Positions 18,053-25,988 of a stretch of DNA of 64,000 nt are shown here, piece by piece. The stretch is taken from positions 3,008,001 to 3,072,000 of the forward strand of contig NC_002678.2 in the NCBI RefSeq assembly GCF_000009625.1, given 5' to 3'. Source of the DNA: Mesorhizobium japonicum MAFF 303099 (GTDB lineage: Bacteria > Pseudomonadota > Alphaproteobacteria > Rhizobiales > Rhizobiaceae). A program made the position numbers and the translations under genes. Below the pieces are notes generated by a model, which saw nothing but the letters and a program-made list of their open reading frames with translations, made no database searches and had not been told where the DNA came from. The stretch's first letter is position 1. Each line of letters opens with the position of its first letter.

Positions 18053-18214
18053 CTATGTCAAATGCCCGAGCACGGCCGCCAGCGAGATCGCGGCCATGGC
18101 CAGCAGCGCCAGCTTCCAGAAATCGCCGCGGCGCTTGAGTCCCGGCCAGCCGATCGGTTTGATCAGCTGGATGACCATAAAGCCGACGATGACAAGGGCG
18201 AGGAGTTTCGTCAT
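18053..18214 (-). CDS. 53-aa hypothetical membrane protein
   Basis: A short open frame read by hand: it starts MTKLLALVIVGFMVIQLIKP, passes through a basic loop (GLKRRGDFWK) and ends in a second hydrophobic segment ALLAMAAISLAAVLGHLT before TAG. Two membrane spans with a positively charged loop, a good ATG at 18214 and AAAGG upstream support it. I recognise it only as the kind of tiny two-span protein common in rhizobia. It converges with the SGNH hydrolase gene. Confidence 0.6.
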   Translation of the reverse strand: MTKLLALVIVGFMVIQLIKPIGWPGLKRRGDFWKLALLAMAAISLAAVLGHLT

Positions 18215-18328
18215 GCCGCCTTTGACCAGCAACGTCGCCGGCTGTCAAAGCGCCTTGTTCGATCTCTGAGAAAGAACAGGCGCCACAATCCGAACCGGAA
18301 ACGCGGCGCCCACCTTTCAGGCAGTGAT

Positions 18329-19282
18329 CTATTTCAGCGGCCTGAGGCCGGCTTCGATCGACGAGCGCTTCGGTTCGAGGAACGGCGGCAGGGCCAGGCT
18401 TTCGCCCAGCGTCTCCAGCGGCTCGTCGGCGGTGAAGCCCGGCCCGTCCGTGGCGATCTCGAACAGGATACCATTGGGCTCACGGAAATAGAGTGAGCGG
18501 AAGTAGTAGCGCTCGACCTCGCCGCTCGACGGCAGGCGGAATTCGGCCAAACGGGCGGTCCATTGATGCAGTGTCTCCTGGTCCGGCGCCCTGAAGGCAA
18601 CATGGTGAACCGCACCAGCGCCTTGCCTCGCGGGAGCCAGCCCGGGCTGCACGGCGACATGAAGCTCCGCCGCCGGCCCGCCAGCGCCCATTTCAAAGAC
18701 GTGGACCTGGCCCTCGCCATCCGGCGAAGCATAGTCGCGGCCCTTTCGCATGTTCATCACTCGGGTCAGCACCGCCTCGGTGTTGGTGATGTCGGGGACG
18801 CTGATGACGATCGGCCCGAGCCCGCGGATCTGATGCTCGGCCGGCACCGGGCTTTGCGCCCAGGGATGGCTGCCGCCCTTGCCGCCATCGCTGACGAGCC
18901 GCAGACGCTGGCCTTCAGGATCCTCGAAATCGAGGGAGGGGTAGCCGCCGATGTCGGCAATCTCTCCTGTCACGATGTTTTCGCCTGCCAGGTGCTGCTT
19001 CCACCATGCCAGGCTCTCCGGGCTGCCGACCCTGAGGCTGGTCCGCGCGATGCTGTGGGTGCCGCGCCGTTCGCGGCCAACCGGCCAGTCGAAGAAGGTC
19101 AGGTCGGTGCCTGGCGTCGCTTCGCCGTCGGCATAGAAAAGGTGATAGGCCGACGTGTCGTCCTGGTTCACCGTCTTCTTGACCAGCCGCAAGCCCAGCA
19201 CCTTCGTGTAGAAATGAAGATTGCCCGGTGCGTTGGCGGTGATGGCGGTCAGATGGTGGATTCCTGTCAGTTGCAGGCTCAT
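18329..19282 (-). CDS. ring-cleaving dioxygenase of the VOC superfamily (MhqO-like)
   Basis: A 317-residue protein made of two glyoxalase-like units: GIHHLTAITANAPGNLHFY with LGLRLVKKTVNQDD and YHLFYAD in the first, and AGAVHHVAFRAPDQETL with FREPNGILFEIATDGPGF in the second. His in HH and Glu in FEIATD are the expected metal ligands. This is the hydroquinone/ring-cleaving dioxygenase group (MhqO, LinE-like), usually induced by quinones. The actual substrate here is unknown. ATG 19282 is unambiguous. A 287-bp spacer with a palindrome separates it from the divergent DUF1127 gene. Confidence 0.85.
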   Translation of the reverse strand: MSLQLTGIHHLTAITANAPGNLHFYTKVLGLRLVKKTVNQDDTSAYHLFYADGEATPGTDLTFFDWPVGRERRGTHSIARTSLRVGSPESLAWWKQHLAGENIVTGEIADIGGYPSLDFEDPEGQRLRLVSDGGKGGSHPWAQSPVPAEHQIRGLGPIVISVPDITNTEAVLTRVMNMRKGRDYASPDGEGQVHVFEMGAGGPAAELHVAVQPGLAPARQGAGAVHHVAFRAPDQETLHQWTARLAEFRLPSSGEVERYYFRSLYFREPNGILFEIATDGPGFTADEPLETLGESLALPPFLEPKRSSIEAGLRPLK

Positions 19283-19502
19283 GGTCGTCTCCCTGGCTTT
19301 GGGGAAGAATTTTCTCCCTTCATATCAGAACTCCGGTCACCTCGCTGAAGGCCGCCGATCCCGACAGTCCGTCGTCCATGACTGAACAACGATGCCCCTC
19401 CGGGCGCCGTTGTGGTGAACAATCCCCATCCATGAGCTGGTCGAAGGGTCACCATCCGAGGACGCTTCCAACAACCGGAGCGATCGTCGCGCGCCCTGCC
19501 AT

Positions 19503-19528
19503 CCTCCTGACAGACTGCTGTCAGGAGG
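19503..19528. promoter_or_regulatory. 26-bp palindrome, candidate operator 1
   Basis: Perfect 11-bp arms CCTCCTGACAG and CTGTCAGGAGG separated by ACTG, 41 bases before the DUF1127 start at 19570. The same arms recur at 20405-20430 with only the spacer changed. TGCGAT follows five bases after each copy. Binding by the nearby WYL-domain regulator is an inference. Confidence 0.6.
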
Positions 19529-19569
19529 GGTATGCGATACTGCCTCCAGTTAAAGAGAGGAGAATAGTC

Positions 19570-19737
19570 ATGAACGGTTTCACCATCCTGCGCGGCATGC
19601 AGCACTATGTCGGCAAGGTTCGCACCATGCGCAACGAAATTCGCACGCAGCGTTTCCTGAACACGCTGCCCGCGGACATCCGCAAGGATATCGGCTGGCC
19701 TGATATGTATGCCGAACGTCGCATCCGGGGCAATTGA
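19570..19737 (+). CDS. DUF1127-like small protein
   Basis: A 55-residue basic protein with MRNEIRTQRFLNTLPADIRKDIGWP, which resembles the DUF1127 pattern (LNxLsdrxLkDIG). DUF1127 proteins are small RNA- or phosphate/arginine-linked regulators in alphaproteobacteria, but this member is divergent. The start is set by GAGAGGAG nine bases before ATG 19570. It lies immediately downstream of palindrome 1 and upstream of the DJ-1/PfpI gene (84-bp gap). Confidence 0.65.
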   Translation: MNGFTILRGMQHYVGKVRTMRNEIRTQRFLNTLPADIRKDIGWPDMYAERRIRGN

Positions 19738-19821
19738 GGCGAATTTTTCGACATCGATATTGGACACGGATGCGCCAATGCCCAGATATAGGTGCGGCGC
19801 GCTGGGGGACGGAGCGAGCTT

Positions 19822-20412
19822 ATGCCTGATCAGAAGACAATCGGCTTCGTCTTCATCGAAGGTTTTGCCGACTGGGAATATGGTTTGCTGGCCGCCTCGG
19901 CGGTTGAGTGGTTCGGTGCTCGTGCCGTGTCTTTGACCCCGGGACGCAGACCAGTGACCGGGATCAGCGGCTTCCGGCTGGCGCCCGACCGCTCAGCCGG
20001 CATCGACGAGAATGCCGATCTTGACGCAGTCGCCGTCATCGGTTCCGACCAGTGGGCGGGCAAAACGCCTCCCGATGTCGCTCAACTGCTCAATGCCGTT
20101 GCAACGCGCAGCGGCGTCGTCGGCGGCATCTGCGCCGGTACGCTGGCACTGGCCCGGGCCGGCATGTTCGAACAAGCCAAACATACCAGCAATGGCCGCG
20201 ACTGGATCAACGGACATGAGGCCGGCTATGCCGGCCACGGCAACTATCTGGACGTGCCGCATGCGGTCACCGACGGCAAGATCGTGTCCGCGCCAGGTTC
20301 GGCGCCCGGCACCTTTGCCCTTGCCTTTCTGAAAACGCTCTATCCCGAAAGAGGCGTCGATCTCGCACGGATGCGGACGCTGTTTGCCAAGGAATATGCT
20401 GAAGCCTCCTGA
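19822..20412 (+). CDS. DJ-1/PfpI family protein
   Basis: A 196-residue class I glutamine-amidotransferase-like protein. The nucleophile elbow is VGGICAGTLALARAG with Cys at 104; Glu in DWEYGLL near the N-terminus corresponds to the conserved acidic residue that tunes this Cys. The branch resembles YajL/protease-like proteins and glyoxalase III-like enzymes; reaction not determinable. Start ATG 19822 has GGAG before it; the frame upstream to 19792 is not family-like. Its stop codon lies inside palindrome 2. Confidence 0.82.
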   Translation: MPDQKTIGFVFIEGFADWEYGLLAASAVEWFGARAVSLTPGRRPVTGISGFRLAPDRSAGIDENADLDAVAVIGSDQWAGKTPPDVAQLLNAVATRSGVVGGICAGTLALARAGMFEQAKHTSNGRDWINGHEAGYAGHGNYLDVPHAVTDGKIVSAPGSAPGTFALAFLKTLYPERGVDLARMRTLFAKEYAEAS

Positions 20413-20430
20413 CAGTATGCTGTCAGGAGG
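20405..20430. promoter_or_regulatory. 26-bp palindrome, candidate operator 2
   Basis: Arms CCTCCTGACAG and CTGTCAGGAGG, identical to those at 19503-19528, with spacer TATG. It overlaps the DJ-1/PfpI stop codon and ends 48 bases before the ATG of the next gene (20479). GGGATAAT at 20444-20451 lies between it and that gene. Confidence 0.6.
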
Positions 20431-20478
20431 GACGTGCGATGATGGGATAATGCGCATGGCCGGCCGAGAGAACGATCG

Positions 20479-20886
20479 ATGAAAAGTTGGAACGACAGGC
20501 TGAACACGCCTGGCATCAACGGTGTGAAACCAACGCCGCGCACAGTGGGTGACGTGGTCGAAGGCCAGCCGATGCTGGTGCCGACCGCGCGCCAGGTCGA
20601 CGCTTTCATCCGCTCGATTCCCGAAGGTGTCGAGATGGATGTCCGTGCGTTGCGCACCGCCCTTGCCATCGAACATGGCGCCGAAGTGACATGTCCGGTC
20701 ACCATCGGCTACCATTTGCGCACGGTTGCCGAAGCCGCCAGGGAAGATCTCGAGCGCGGCATGACTCTGAGCGACGTCGCCCCCTTCTGGCGCGTGCTCG
20801 ATGCGAAGACGCCGACAACGAAGAAACTGTCCTTTGGCGCGGAATTCATCGCCGCGCAGCGCAAGCGCGAAGGACTGAAACCGTAA
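20479..20886 (+). CDS. conserved hypothetical protein
   Basis: A 135-residue soluble protein without transmembrane segments: a polar N-terminus (KSWNDRLNTPGINGVKPTPR), a central alpha/beta part (VDAFIRSIPEGVEMDVRALRTALA) and a Lys-rich C-terminus TPTTKKLSFGAEFIAAQRKREGLKP. ATG 20479 follows GAGAGAACGATCG. I recognise the family only as a conserved hypothetical of rhizobia. The middle (LRTALAIEHGAEVTCPVTIGYHLRTVAEAAR) superficially recalls the DNA-binding domain of alkyltransferase-like proteins, but the PCHR motif is absent, so no such function is claimed. Position behind palindrome 2 suggests coregulation with its neighbours. Confidence 0.7.
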   Translation: MKSWNDRLNTPGINGVKPTPRTVGDVVEGQPMLVPTARQVDAFIRSIPEGVEMDVRALRTALAIEHGAEVTCPVTIGYHLRTVAEAAREDLERGMTLSDVAPFWRVLDAKTPTTKKLSFGAEFIAAQRKREGLKP

Positions 20887-20952
20887 TGAATGTCGCCTGG
20901 AAGCGGCTCCGGTCCGGGAGCCGCTCCAGCAACAACACTGGGGAAGCAAACG

Positions 20953-21672
20953 ATGCGCCGCGCCGACAGGCTCTTTCAGATCGTGCAGCATCTGCGGGGT
21001 GGCCGTCTGGTCACCGCCCAGAAGCTCGGCACGTGGCTCGAGGTTTCCGAGCGGACGATCTATCGCGACATAGCCGACCTGCAGTCGACGGGAGTGCCGA
21101 TCGACGGCGAGGCTGGCGTCGGCTACATGATGAGGGAGGGTTTCGATCTTCCGCCGCTGATGTTTACGCGTGACGAGATCGTGGCGCTGGTTGCCGGTGC
21201 GCGCATGGTGCGCGCCTTTGGCGGCGCCGCCATGGCACGGGCCGCCGACGAGGCGTTGGTCAAGATCGGCGCGGTGCTACCCGATACCGAGAAGGACCGC
21301 ATCGCCCGTACCGAGATCCACACGCCGATGTGGGTGGTCAGCGACGCCGCCCGCGAGGCGATCGACCTGATCGAGCGTGCAGTCGAAAAGCGCCAGGTGC
21401 TGACCATCGACTATTGCGACGAGGCCGGGCGCGGCACCGCGCGCGACATCAGGCCGCTCGGCCTTTGGTTCTGGGGCAAGGTCTGGACGCTGGTCGCCTG
21501 GTGCGAGATGCGCGACGACTTCCGCGCCTTCCGCATTGACCGCATCGCCTCGGTGGTGATCGCCGGCCGCATCTTCAAGCCGGAGCGCGGCAAGCAGCTT
21601 GCCGACTTCTACCGCGCCGTGGAGCGCAGCGAGGATTACGGCATGGCGCCGGACCGCGTGGCGCGAAGCTAA
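20953..21672 (+). CDS. YafY-type HTH/WYL-domain transcriptional regulator
   Basis: A 239-residue regulator: N-terminal HTH of the HTH_11 class (RRADRLFQIVQHLRGGRLVTAQKLGTWLEVSERTIYRDIADLQ, residues about 2-45, written here only as its span), a linker with MREGFDLPPLMFT, and a C-terminal WYL domain (ARDIRPLGLWFWGKVWTLVAW, FRAFRIDRI). WYL domains sense ligands such as nucleic acid fragments or small metabolites. Start ATG 20953 follows GGGGAAG. A GC-rich hairpin (20897-20910 with 20917-20929) sits just before the gene. It ends the DUF1127, DJ-1, hypothetical, WYL array and probably controls it. Confidence 0.88.
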   Translation: MRRADRLFQIVQHLRGGRLVTAQKLGTWLEVSERTIYRDIADLQSTGVPIDGEAGVGYMMREGFDLPPLMFTRDEIVALVAGARMVRAFGGAAMARAADEALVKIGAVLPDTEKDRIARTEIHTPMWVVSDAAREAIDLIERAVEKRQVLTIDYCDEAGRGTARDIRPLGLWFWGKVWTLVAWCEMRDDFRAFRIDRIASVVIAGRIFKPERGKQLADFYRAVERSEDYGMAPDRVARS

Positions 21673-21687
21673 GACTGCGTATGGAAC

Positions 21688-21718
21688 AAAAAAAGCCCGC
21701 TCGAAGCGGGCTTTTTTT
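21688..21718. terminator. bidirectional rho-independent terminator
   Basis: Perfect stem AGCCCGCT/AGCGGGCT around CGA, with seven A on the left (21688-21694) and seven T on the right (21712-21718). It serves both the WYL gene on the plus strand and the convergent TrcR gene on the minus strand. Confidence 0.92.
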
Positions 21719-21801
21719 AAGCGCGACCTGCCTTTTCGCTATGGCTCCGGGCGTTCGTCGCTTCAATAGTTGTCGATTGATCGGCCAAGGCCGACCTCTC
21801 C

Positions 21802-22494
21802 TCACTCGTCGTCAGCGTCTTCGTTCTTCGACTTCAGCGCCGAGAGCTTGGCGAACACGGCGTTGGCGTCGAGTTCGGCATCCTCGTCCTTCGGCTTTTC
21901 GGGCGCCGGCACCAGCCGCTCGGTCAGGGCCGCCGGCAGCAGCGTGTCGCCGACCGGCTGGGCCTGTTCGCGGCCGCGCGAGGCGCGGTTGACTTCCATG
22001 TCGAGGTCGATCTGCGAGGCGAGACCCAGCGTCACCGGGTCCATCGGCTGCAGATTGGCCGAATTCCAGTGCTTGCGTTCGCGAATCTGCTCGATCGTCG
22101 ACTTGGTGGTGCCGACGAGACGCGAAATCTGCGCGTCCTTGAGTTCGGGATGGTTGCGCACCAGCCACAGGATGGCGTTCGGCCGGTCCTGGCGCTTCGA
22201 CAGCGGCGTGTAGCGCGGGCCTTTGCGCTTGGATTCCGGCACCCGCACCTTGGGGTCGGAAAGCTTCAGGCGCTGGTTCGGGTCCTTCTCGGCGCGCGCG
22301 ATCTCGTCGCGGGTCAGCTGGCCGGTCATGATCGGGTCCATGCCCTTGATGCCTTGCGCCGATTCGCCGTCGGCGATCGCCTTGACCTCGAGCGGATGCA
22401 GTCCGCAGAACTGCGCGATCTGCTCGAAGGAGAGCGCGGTGTTGTCGACCAGCCAGACGGCGGTCGCCTTGGGCATCAACAGCGTATTGGCCAT
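21802..22494 (-). CDS. DUF1013 cell-cycle transcriptional regulator (TrcR type)
   Basis: A 230-residue protein of the alphaproteobacterial DUF1013 family, renamed TrcR after work linking it to cell-cycle transcription. Seen: MPKATAVWLVDNTALSFEQIAQFCGLHPLEV at the N-terminus, the ERKHWNSANL segment, a second HTH-like part AILWLVRNHPELKDAQISRLVGTTKSTIEQI and the low-complexity acidic tail. Length and both HTH-like regions fit. Start ATG 22494 follows GAAGGAT; the frame upstream to 22767 is not family sequence. Conserved single-copy gene in the order. Confidence 0.85.
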   Translation of the reverse strand: MANTLLMPKATAVWLVDNTALSFEQIAQFCGLHPLEVKAIADGESAQGIKGMDPIMTGQLTRDEIARAEKDPNQRLKLSDPKVRVPESKRKGPRYTPLSKRQDRPNAILWLVRNHPELKDAQISRLVGTTKSTIEQIRERKHWNSANLQPMDPVTLGLASQIDLDMEVNRASRGREQAQPVGDTLLPAALTERLVPAPEKPKDEDAELDANAVFAKLSALKSKNEDADDE

Positions 22495-22874
22495 TTCAAA
22501 AATCCTTCTCGTTCGCCCGCGTTCCCGCGCGGGCGGTGGTTTAGAGCCACCAAAATGGGAAATTCGCGGCCTGTATAACCGTTCCCTTGCCGTTTCGCAA
22601 TGTTTTTGGCGGCGCGGCCGCCCCGATGGGTTCGAGAGCCGGCAAGCGCGTTCGGATGGCTGAGCCGCAGCGACGTTAGCCAAGGGGACCGGCACCTTTG
22701 AGCAGGCCGCAGAAGTGCTGCGCGCTCCTGGAATTGCCAGGGCAACTGCCTGGCCCCAAAAAGACAAAACCCGCTGGACGAGGTCCAGCGGGCTCGGAAC
22801 CGGAAACGGGGAACGTCTGCGACGGCTCTACTTCTCAACACGAGCCCGGCCCTGCGGCCGGGTCATGCTTGATA
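22495..22874. other. 380-bp intergenic stretch between TrcR and DUF1127 genes
   Basis: Both flanking genes are on the minus strand. The stretch holds the TrcR leader, and the DUF1127 terminator at 22764-22792. I see no further gene or repeat in it. Confidence 0.6.
22764..22792 (-). terminator. rho-independent terminator after DUF1127 gene
   Basis: Arms CCCGCTGGAC (22770-22779) and GTCCAGCGGG (22783-22792) around a three-base loop. On the minus strand the stem is followed by TTTTGTC. It lies about 80 bases past the stop of the 22875-23015 gene. Confidence 0.8.
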
Positions 22875-23015
22875 TCAGATCGCCTGGCGGGCGATCCGTT
22901 CGATGTCGGCGCGGTTGATGCCGAGATCGCTGAGCTGACGCGCGTTGAGACGGTTCAGTTCGCGCACGGTCTCGTTGTACATGCGCCAGTTACGGAAAGC
23001 GCGGATCGGGTTCAT
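22875..23015 (-). CDS. DUF1127 small protein
   Basis: A 46-residue protein reading MNPIRAFRNWRMYNETVREL and then LNARQLSDLGINRADIERIA, a textbook DUF1127 domain with Arg-rich N-terminus. AGGAGG six bases before ATG 23015 is a strong ribosome site. Such proteins in alphaproteobacteria have been linked to phosphate and carbon metabolism, RNA turnover and stress, but the specific role here is unknown. It has its own terminator. Confidence 0.88.
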   Translation of the reverse strand: MNPIRAFRNWRMYNETVRELNRLNARQLSDLGINRADIERIARQAI

Positions 23016-23179
23016 GGTAGTCCTCCTGATGGGGTGTTCGTTTCGATGCTGCACAGATAGTGATCATCGATGGGGACTTGAACGGCCGATTTTGCATAGC
23101 AATGATGCAAATGCTGCATTGCACCATTAAGCCTCTGTTCATCTTGTAGGCAGCCTGGCCCAGGCCCGGACGTGTCGAG

Positions 23180-23296
23180 ATTCAGGTCAGGCCGAGCCGA
23201 GAATGGTGGTTTCCGAGAACCGGAGCGGAGCGTACTAGGGTACGTGAGCACCGGAAGCGCAGGAAGCCGCCATTCGCAGGCCGGGCTCACCTGAAT
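23180..23296. repeat. 117-bp imperfect extragenic palindrome
   Basis: The stretch begins ATTCAGGT and ends with its complement ACCTGAAT. The two halves align along most of their length, meeting at the inner GTAC pair around 23231-23245 (for example GAATGGTGG on the left against CCGCCATTC on the right). I recall closely similar palindromes at many intergenic sites in Mesorhizobium, sometimes miscalled as small genes. It lies between the DUF1127 gene and the 3' end of the quinone oxidoreductase gene. Confidence 0.7.
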
Positions 23297-23305
23297 ATCG
23301 CCGTC

Positions 23306-24316
23306 CTAGCCGACGTCGAGCACGATCTTGCCAATATGCTCGCCCTCCTCCATCCGCTCATGCGCACGCCAGGCATCGGTAAGCGGGTAGATCATGTCCA
23401 TGACAGGTGCGACCTTGCGTGTGCCGAGCAGCGGCCACACCTGTGCCTCCAGCGCCGCTGCGATCGCCGCCTTGAACTCGACAGTGCGCGGCCTGAGCGT
23501 CGAACCGGTGTGGGTCAGCCGCTTGACCATGATCTTCGAAAAATCGGCGCTGGCGACAGCACCAGCCTGCACGGCGATCTGGACAATGCGGCCCTCGACG
23601 GCTGCCGCCTCGTAGTTGCGCTGGACATAGTCGCCGCCGACCATGTCGAGGATGACAGTGGCGCCCTTGCCATCCGTCGCCTCCTTGACCGCCGTGACGA
23701 AATCTTCCTCGCGGTAATTGATCGCCCGGTCGGCGCCGAGCTTCAGGCAGGCGTCGCATTTCTCCTTGGACCCGGCGGTGGTGATGACATAGGCGCCGAA
23801 GGCCGAAGCCAGCTGGATCGCCGTCGTGCCGATGCCGGACGAGCCGCCATGCACCAGCAGCGTCTCGCCTTTCTTCAGGGCGCCGCGTTCGAACACATTG
23901 TGCCAGACGGTGAAATAGTTTTCCGGCACCGCCGCTGCTTCGGTGTGGGTGAAACCGGCGGGCAGCGGCAGCACGCTGCCGGAGTGAACCTTGACATATT
24001 CGGCATAGCCGCCGCCGGGAGTCAGCGCGCACACCCGGTCGCCGATGCGCCAGCGCGATATCTCGTCGCCAAGGGCAGCCACTTCGCCCGACACTTCGAG
24101 GCCCGGCAGGTCCGATGCGCCGGGCGGCGGCGGATAGGCGCCCTTGCGCTGCTGCACGTCGGGCCGGTTGACGCCGGCGGCATGCACCTTGATCAGGATC
24201 TCACCTGGGCCGGGCTGCGGCACATCGCGCGTTTCCGGTTTCAGCACCCGTGGGCCACCCGGTACCGAGATAGCGATTGCCGTCATCCTCGCCGGAATTT
24301 TTTGTCCGCTCGCCAT
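23306..24316 (-). CDS. NAD(P)H:quinone oxidoreductase, zinc-free MDR family
   Basis: A 336-residue medium-chain dehydrogenase/reductase of the quinone-oxidoreductase (QOR/PIG3) branch. Seen: the N-terminal AGVNRPDVQQRKGAYPPPPG loop, DLPGLEVSGEV, the NADPH-binding motif LLVHGGSSGIGTTAIQLA and the C-terminal EGEHIGKIVLDV. The catalytic zinc ligands of alcohol dehydrogenases are missing, as expected. Start ATG 24316 (MASGQKIPARM) follows GGGAAAC; ATG 24286 is an alternative. Probably handles quinones or enones in the cytoplasm. Confidence 0.88.
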   Translation of the reverse strand: MASGQKIPARMTAIAISVPGGPRVLKPETRDVPQPGPGEILIKVHAAGVNRPDVQQRKGAYPPPPGASDLPGLEVSGEVAALGDEISRWRIGDRVCALTPGGGYAEYVKVHSGSVLPLPAGFTHTEAAAVPENYFTVWHNVFERGALKKGETLLVHGGSSGIGTTAIQLASAFGAYVITTAGSKEKCDACLKLGADRAINYREEDFVTAVKEATDGKGATVILDMVGGDYVQRNYEAAAVEGRIVQIAVQAGAVASADFSKIMVKRLTHTGSTLRPRTVEFKAAIAAALEAQVWPLLGTRKVAPVMDMIYPLTDAWRAHERMEEGEHIGKIVLDVG

Positions 24317-24438
24317 GAAGTTTCCCGTCTTTCCTCGCCGCATTCTTACCGGCTGTTTGCATCGACGCCCTTGCCCTATGTATGCTGATTGCCAAATCAG
24401 GCAAATGGCCAATCTGGTGTGGCGGAGGAGGAGCAACG

Positions 24439-24633
24439 ATGGCGATCTTCGACGACGAACCCAAGAAGAAGGCACGCCCGCACGAGATCGGGCAGGACCT
24501 GTCGCTGCTCTCGGTTGGCGAATTGTCGGAGCGCATCGGCATCCTTCGCGACGAGATCGCCAGGCTGGAGGCGGAGCTCAAGGCCAAGGACAACACAAAG
24601 TCGGCCGCCGAGGCACTGTTCCGCCGCGGATAG
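24439..24633 (+). CDS. DUF1192 small protein
   Basis: A 64-residue protein MAIFDDEPKKKARPHEIGQD followed by LSLLSVGELSERIGILRDEI and a coiled-coil tail: DUF1192, conserved in Rhizobiales and of unknown function. The gene starts behind GGAGGAGCAACG. The frame upstream to 24382 is not family-like. It is divergent from the quinone oxidoreductase gene and 92 bp before the MFS gene. Confidence 0.85.
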   Translation: MAIFDDEPKKKARPHEIGQDLSLLSVGELSERIGILRDEIARLEAELKAKDNTKSAAEALFRRG

Positions 24634-24725
24634 AGGATCGGGACGCAACGGCTCGCCGCTGAAAAGCCCGAATGCGACTGTCTTCAGACCCTGCCATCCC
24701 TTTCAGCGTCCAGCCGGATCAAAAA

Positions 24726-25973
24726 ATGCTCGCATCCTACCGACCGATCCTCTCCCTGCTTCGCGGCACTGCTTTCCTGCTGGCGGCATCGGGCCTGCAT
24801 GGGCTGCTGCTTCCCCTGCGCGGTCAGGTGGAAGGGTTCTCGACCGCATCGCTCGGCCTGATGGGCACGGCCTGGGCCGGCGGCTTCGTCACCGGCTGCT
24901 TCTTTGCCCCGCGCATCGTGCGCCGTGCCGGGCATGTGCGCGCTTTCGGCGCCTTTGCCGCGTCCGGAGCCATCGTGGCCCTGCTCACCGGCCTGATCAT
25001 CGATGAATATGTCTGGATCCTCTTGCGCGCCTTCACCGGCTTCACCATGGCTGGCGCCTTCATGGTCATCGAGAGCTGGCTGAACGAGAAGGCCACCAAC
25101 GAGAATCGCGGCACCGTCTTCGGCCTCTACATGATGGTCACCTATGCCTCGATCATGGGCGGCCAGATGATCGTCGCCGGCGGTGACGTGAAATCGGCCT
25201 CGCTGTTCATGATCACCGGCATCCTGTTCTGCCTGTCGCTGCTCCCGACCGCGGTTTCGACGGCGTCGCACCCCAAGCCGCTGCAGGACGTCAAGCTCGA
25301 CGTCAAAGGGCTCTACGCCAACTCTCCGGTATCGGCGATCGCCTGCCTTTTGATCGGCATCGCCAACGGCGCCTGGGGCACGCTTGGTGCGGTCTATGGT
25401 GCCCGCATCGGCATTTCCACCGCCGAGATCGCCTTGATGATGAGCCTTGTCGTCGTCGCCGGTGCCGCCATGCAGCTGCCGGCCGGTCGTCTGTCCGACA
25501 AGACCGACCGGCGTTTCGTGCTGGCCGGCGCCGCTTTCGGCGCGGCGCTGTTCGCGCTTCTGATCTTCCTGTTCGAACCGCGCTCGGGCATCTTCGTCAT
25601 CGTCTTTACCGCCGCCTATGGCGCTTTTGCCTACACGCTCTATTCGATCGCCGTTGCGCATGCCAACGACCACGCCCGTGCCGAGGACTTCGTCAAGGTG
25701 TCGGGCGGACTGCTGCTGCTTTACGGCTTCGGCACCATGATCGGGCCTTTGCTGGCGGCGGCGCTGATGGGCTGGATGCGCCCGGAGGGCCTGTTCCTGG
25801 CCACTGCCTTCGCGCATCTGTCATTGGCAGGCTACACGCTGCTGCGCATCAGCCGCCGCGCTCCGGTGCCGATCGGCGATCGCGACGCGTTCAAGACGCA
25901 GCCGGCCGACCGCTCGGTGACGCCGGAAGCATTGCGGCTTGACCCAAGAAGAAAAGCAGAAGCAGACAGTTGA
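24726..25973 (+). CDS. MFS transporter (YcaD-like)
   Basis: A 415-residue, 12-span major facilitator. Seen: the loop 2-3 region GFVTGCFFAPRIVRRAGHVRAFG, MAGAFMVIESWLNEKATNENRG in span 5 region (typical of the YcaD/UMF branch) and RLSDKTDRRF between spans 8 and 9. Substrate unknown. ATG 24726 (MLASYRPILSLLRG) is preferred; ATG 24672 would add 18 residues, and neither has a strong ribosome site. The C-terminal tail is hydrophilic. Confidence 0.85.
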   Translation: MLASYRPILSLLRGTAFLLAASGLHGLLLPLRGQVEGFSTASLGLMGTAWAGGFVTGCFFAPRIVRRAGHVRAFGAFAASGAIVALLTGLIIDEYVWILLRAFTGFTMAGAFMVIESWLNEKATNENRGTVFGLYMMVTYASIMGGQMIVAGGDVKSASLFMITGILFCLSLLPTAVSTASHPKPLQDVKLDVKGLYANSPVSAIACLLIGIANGAWGTLGAVYGARIGISTAEIALMMSLVVVAGAAMQLPAGRLSDKTDRRFVLAGAAFGAALFALLIFLFEPRSGIFVIVFTAAYGAFAYTLYSIAVAHANDHARAEDFVKVSGGLLLLYGFGTMIGPLLAAALMGWMRPEGLFLATAFAHLSLAGYTLLRISRRAPVPIGDRDAFKTQPADRSVTPEALRLDPRRKAEADS

Positions 25974-25988
25974 GATTCGAAAAACTTT

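Noticed and set aside
23012..23290. 92-codon minus-strand frame
   Set aside because: Lies across the 117-bp palindrome and over the start region of the DUF1127 gene; typical of spurious calls in such repeats.
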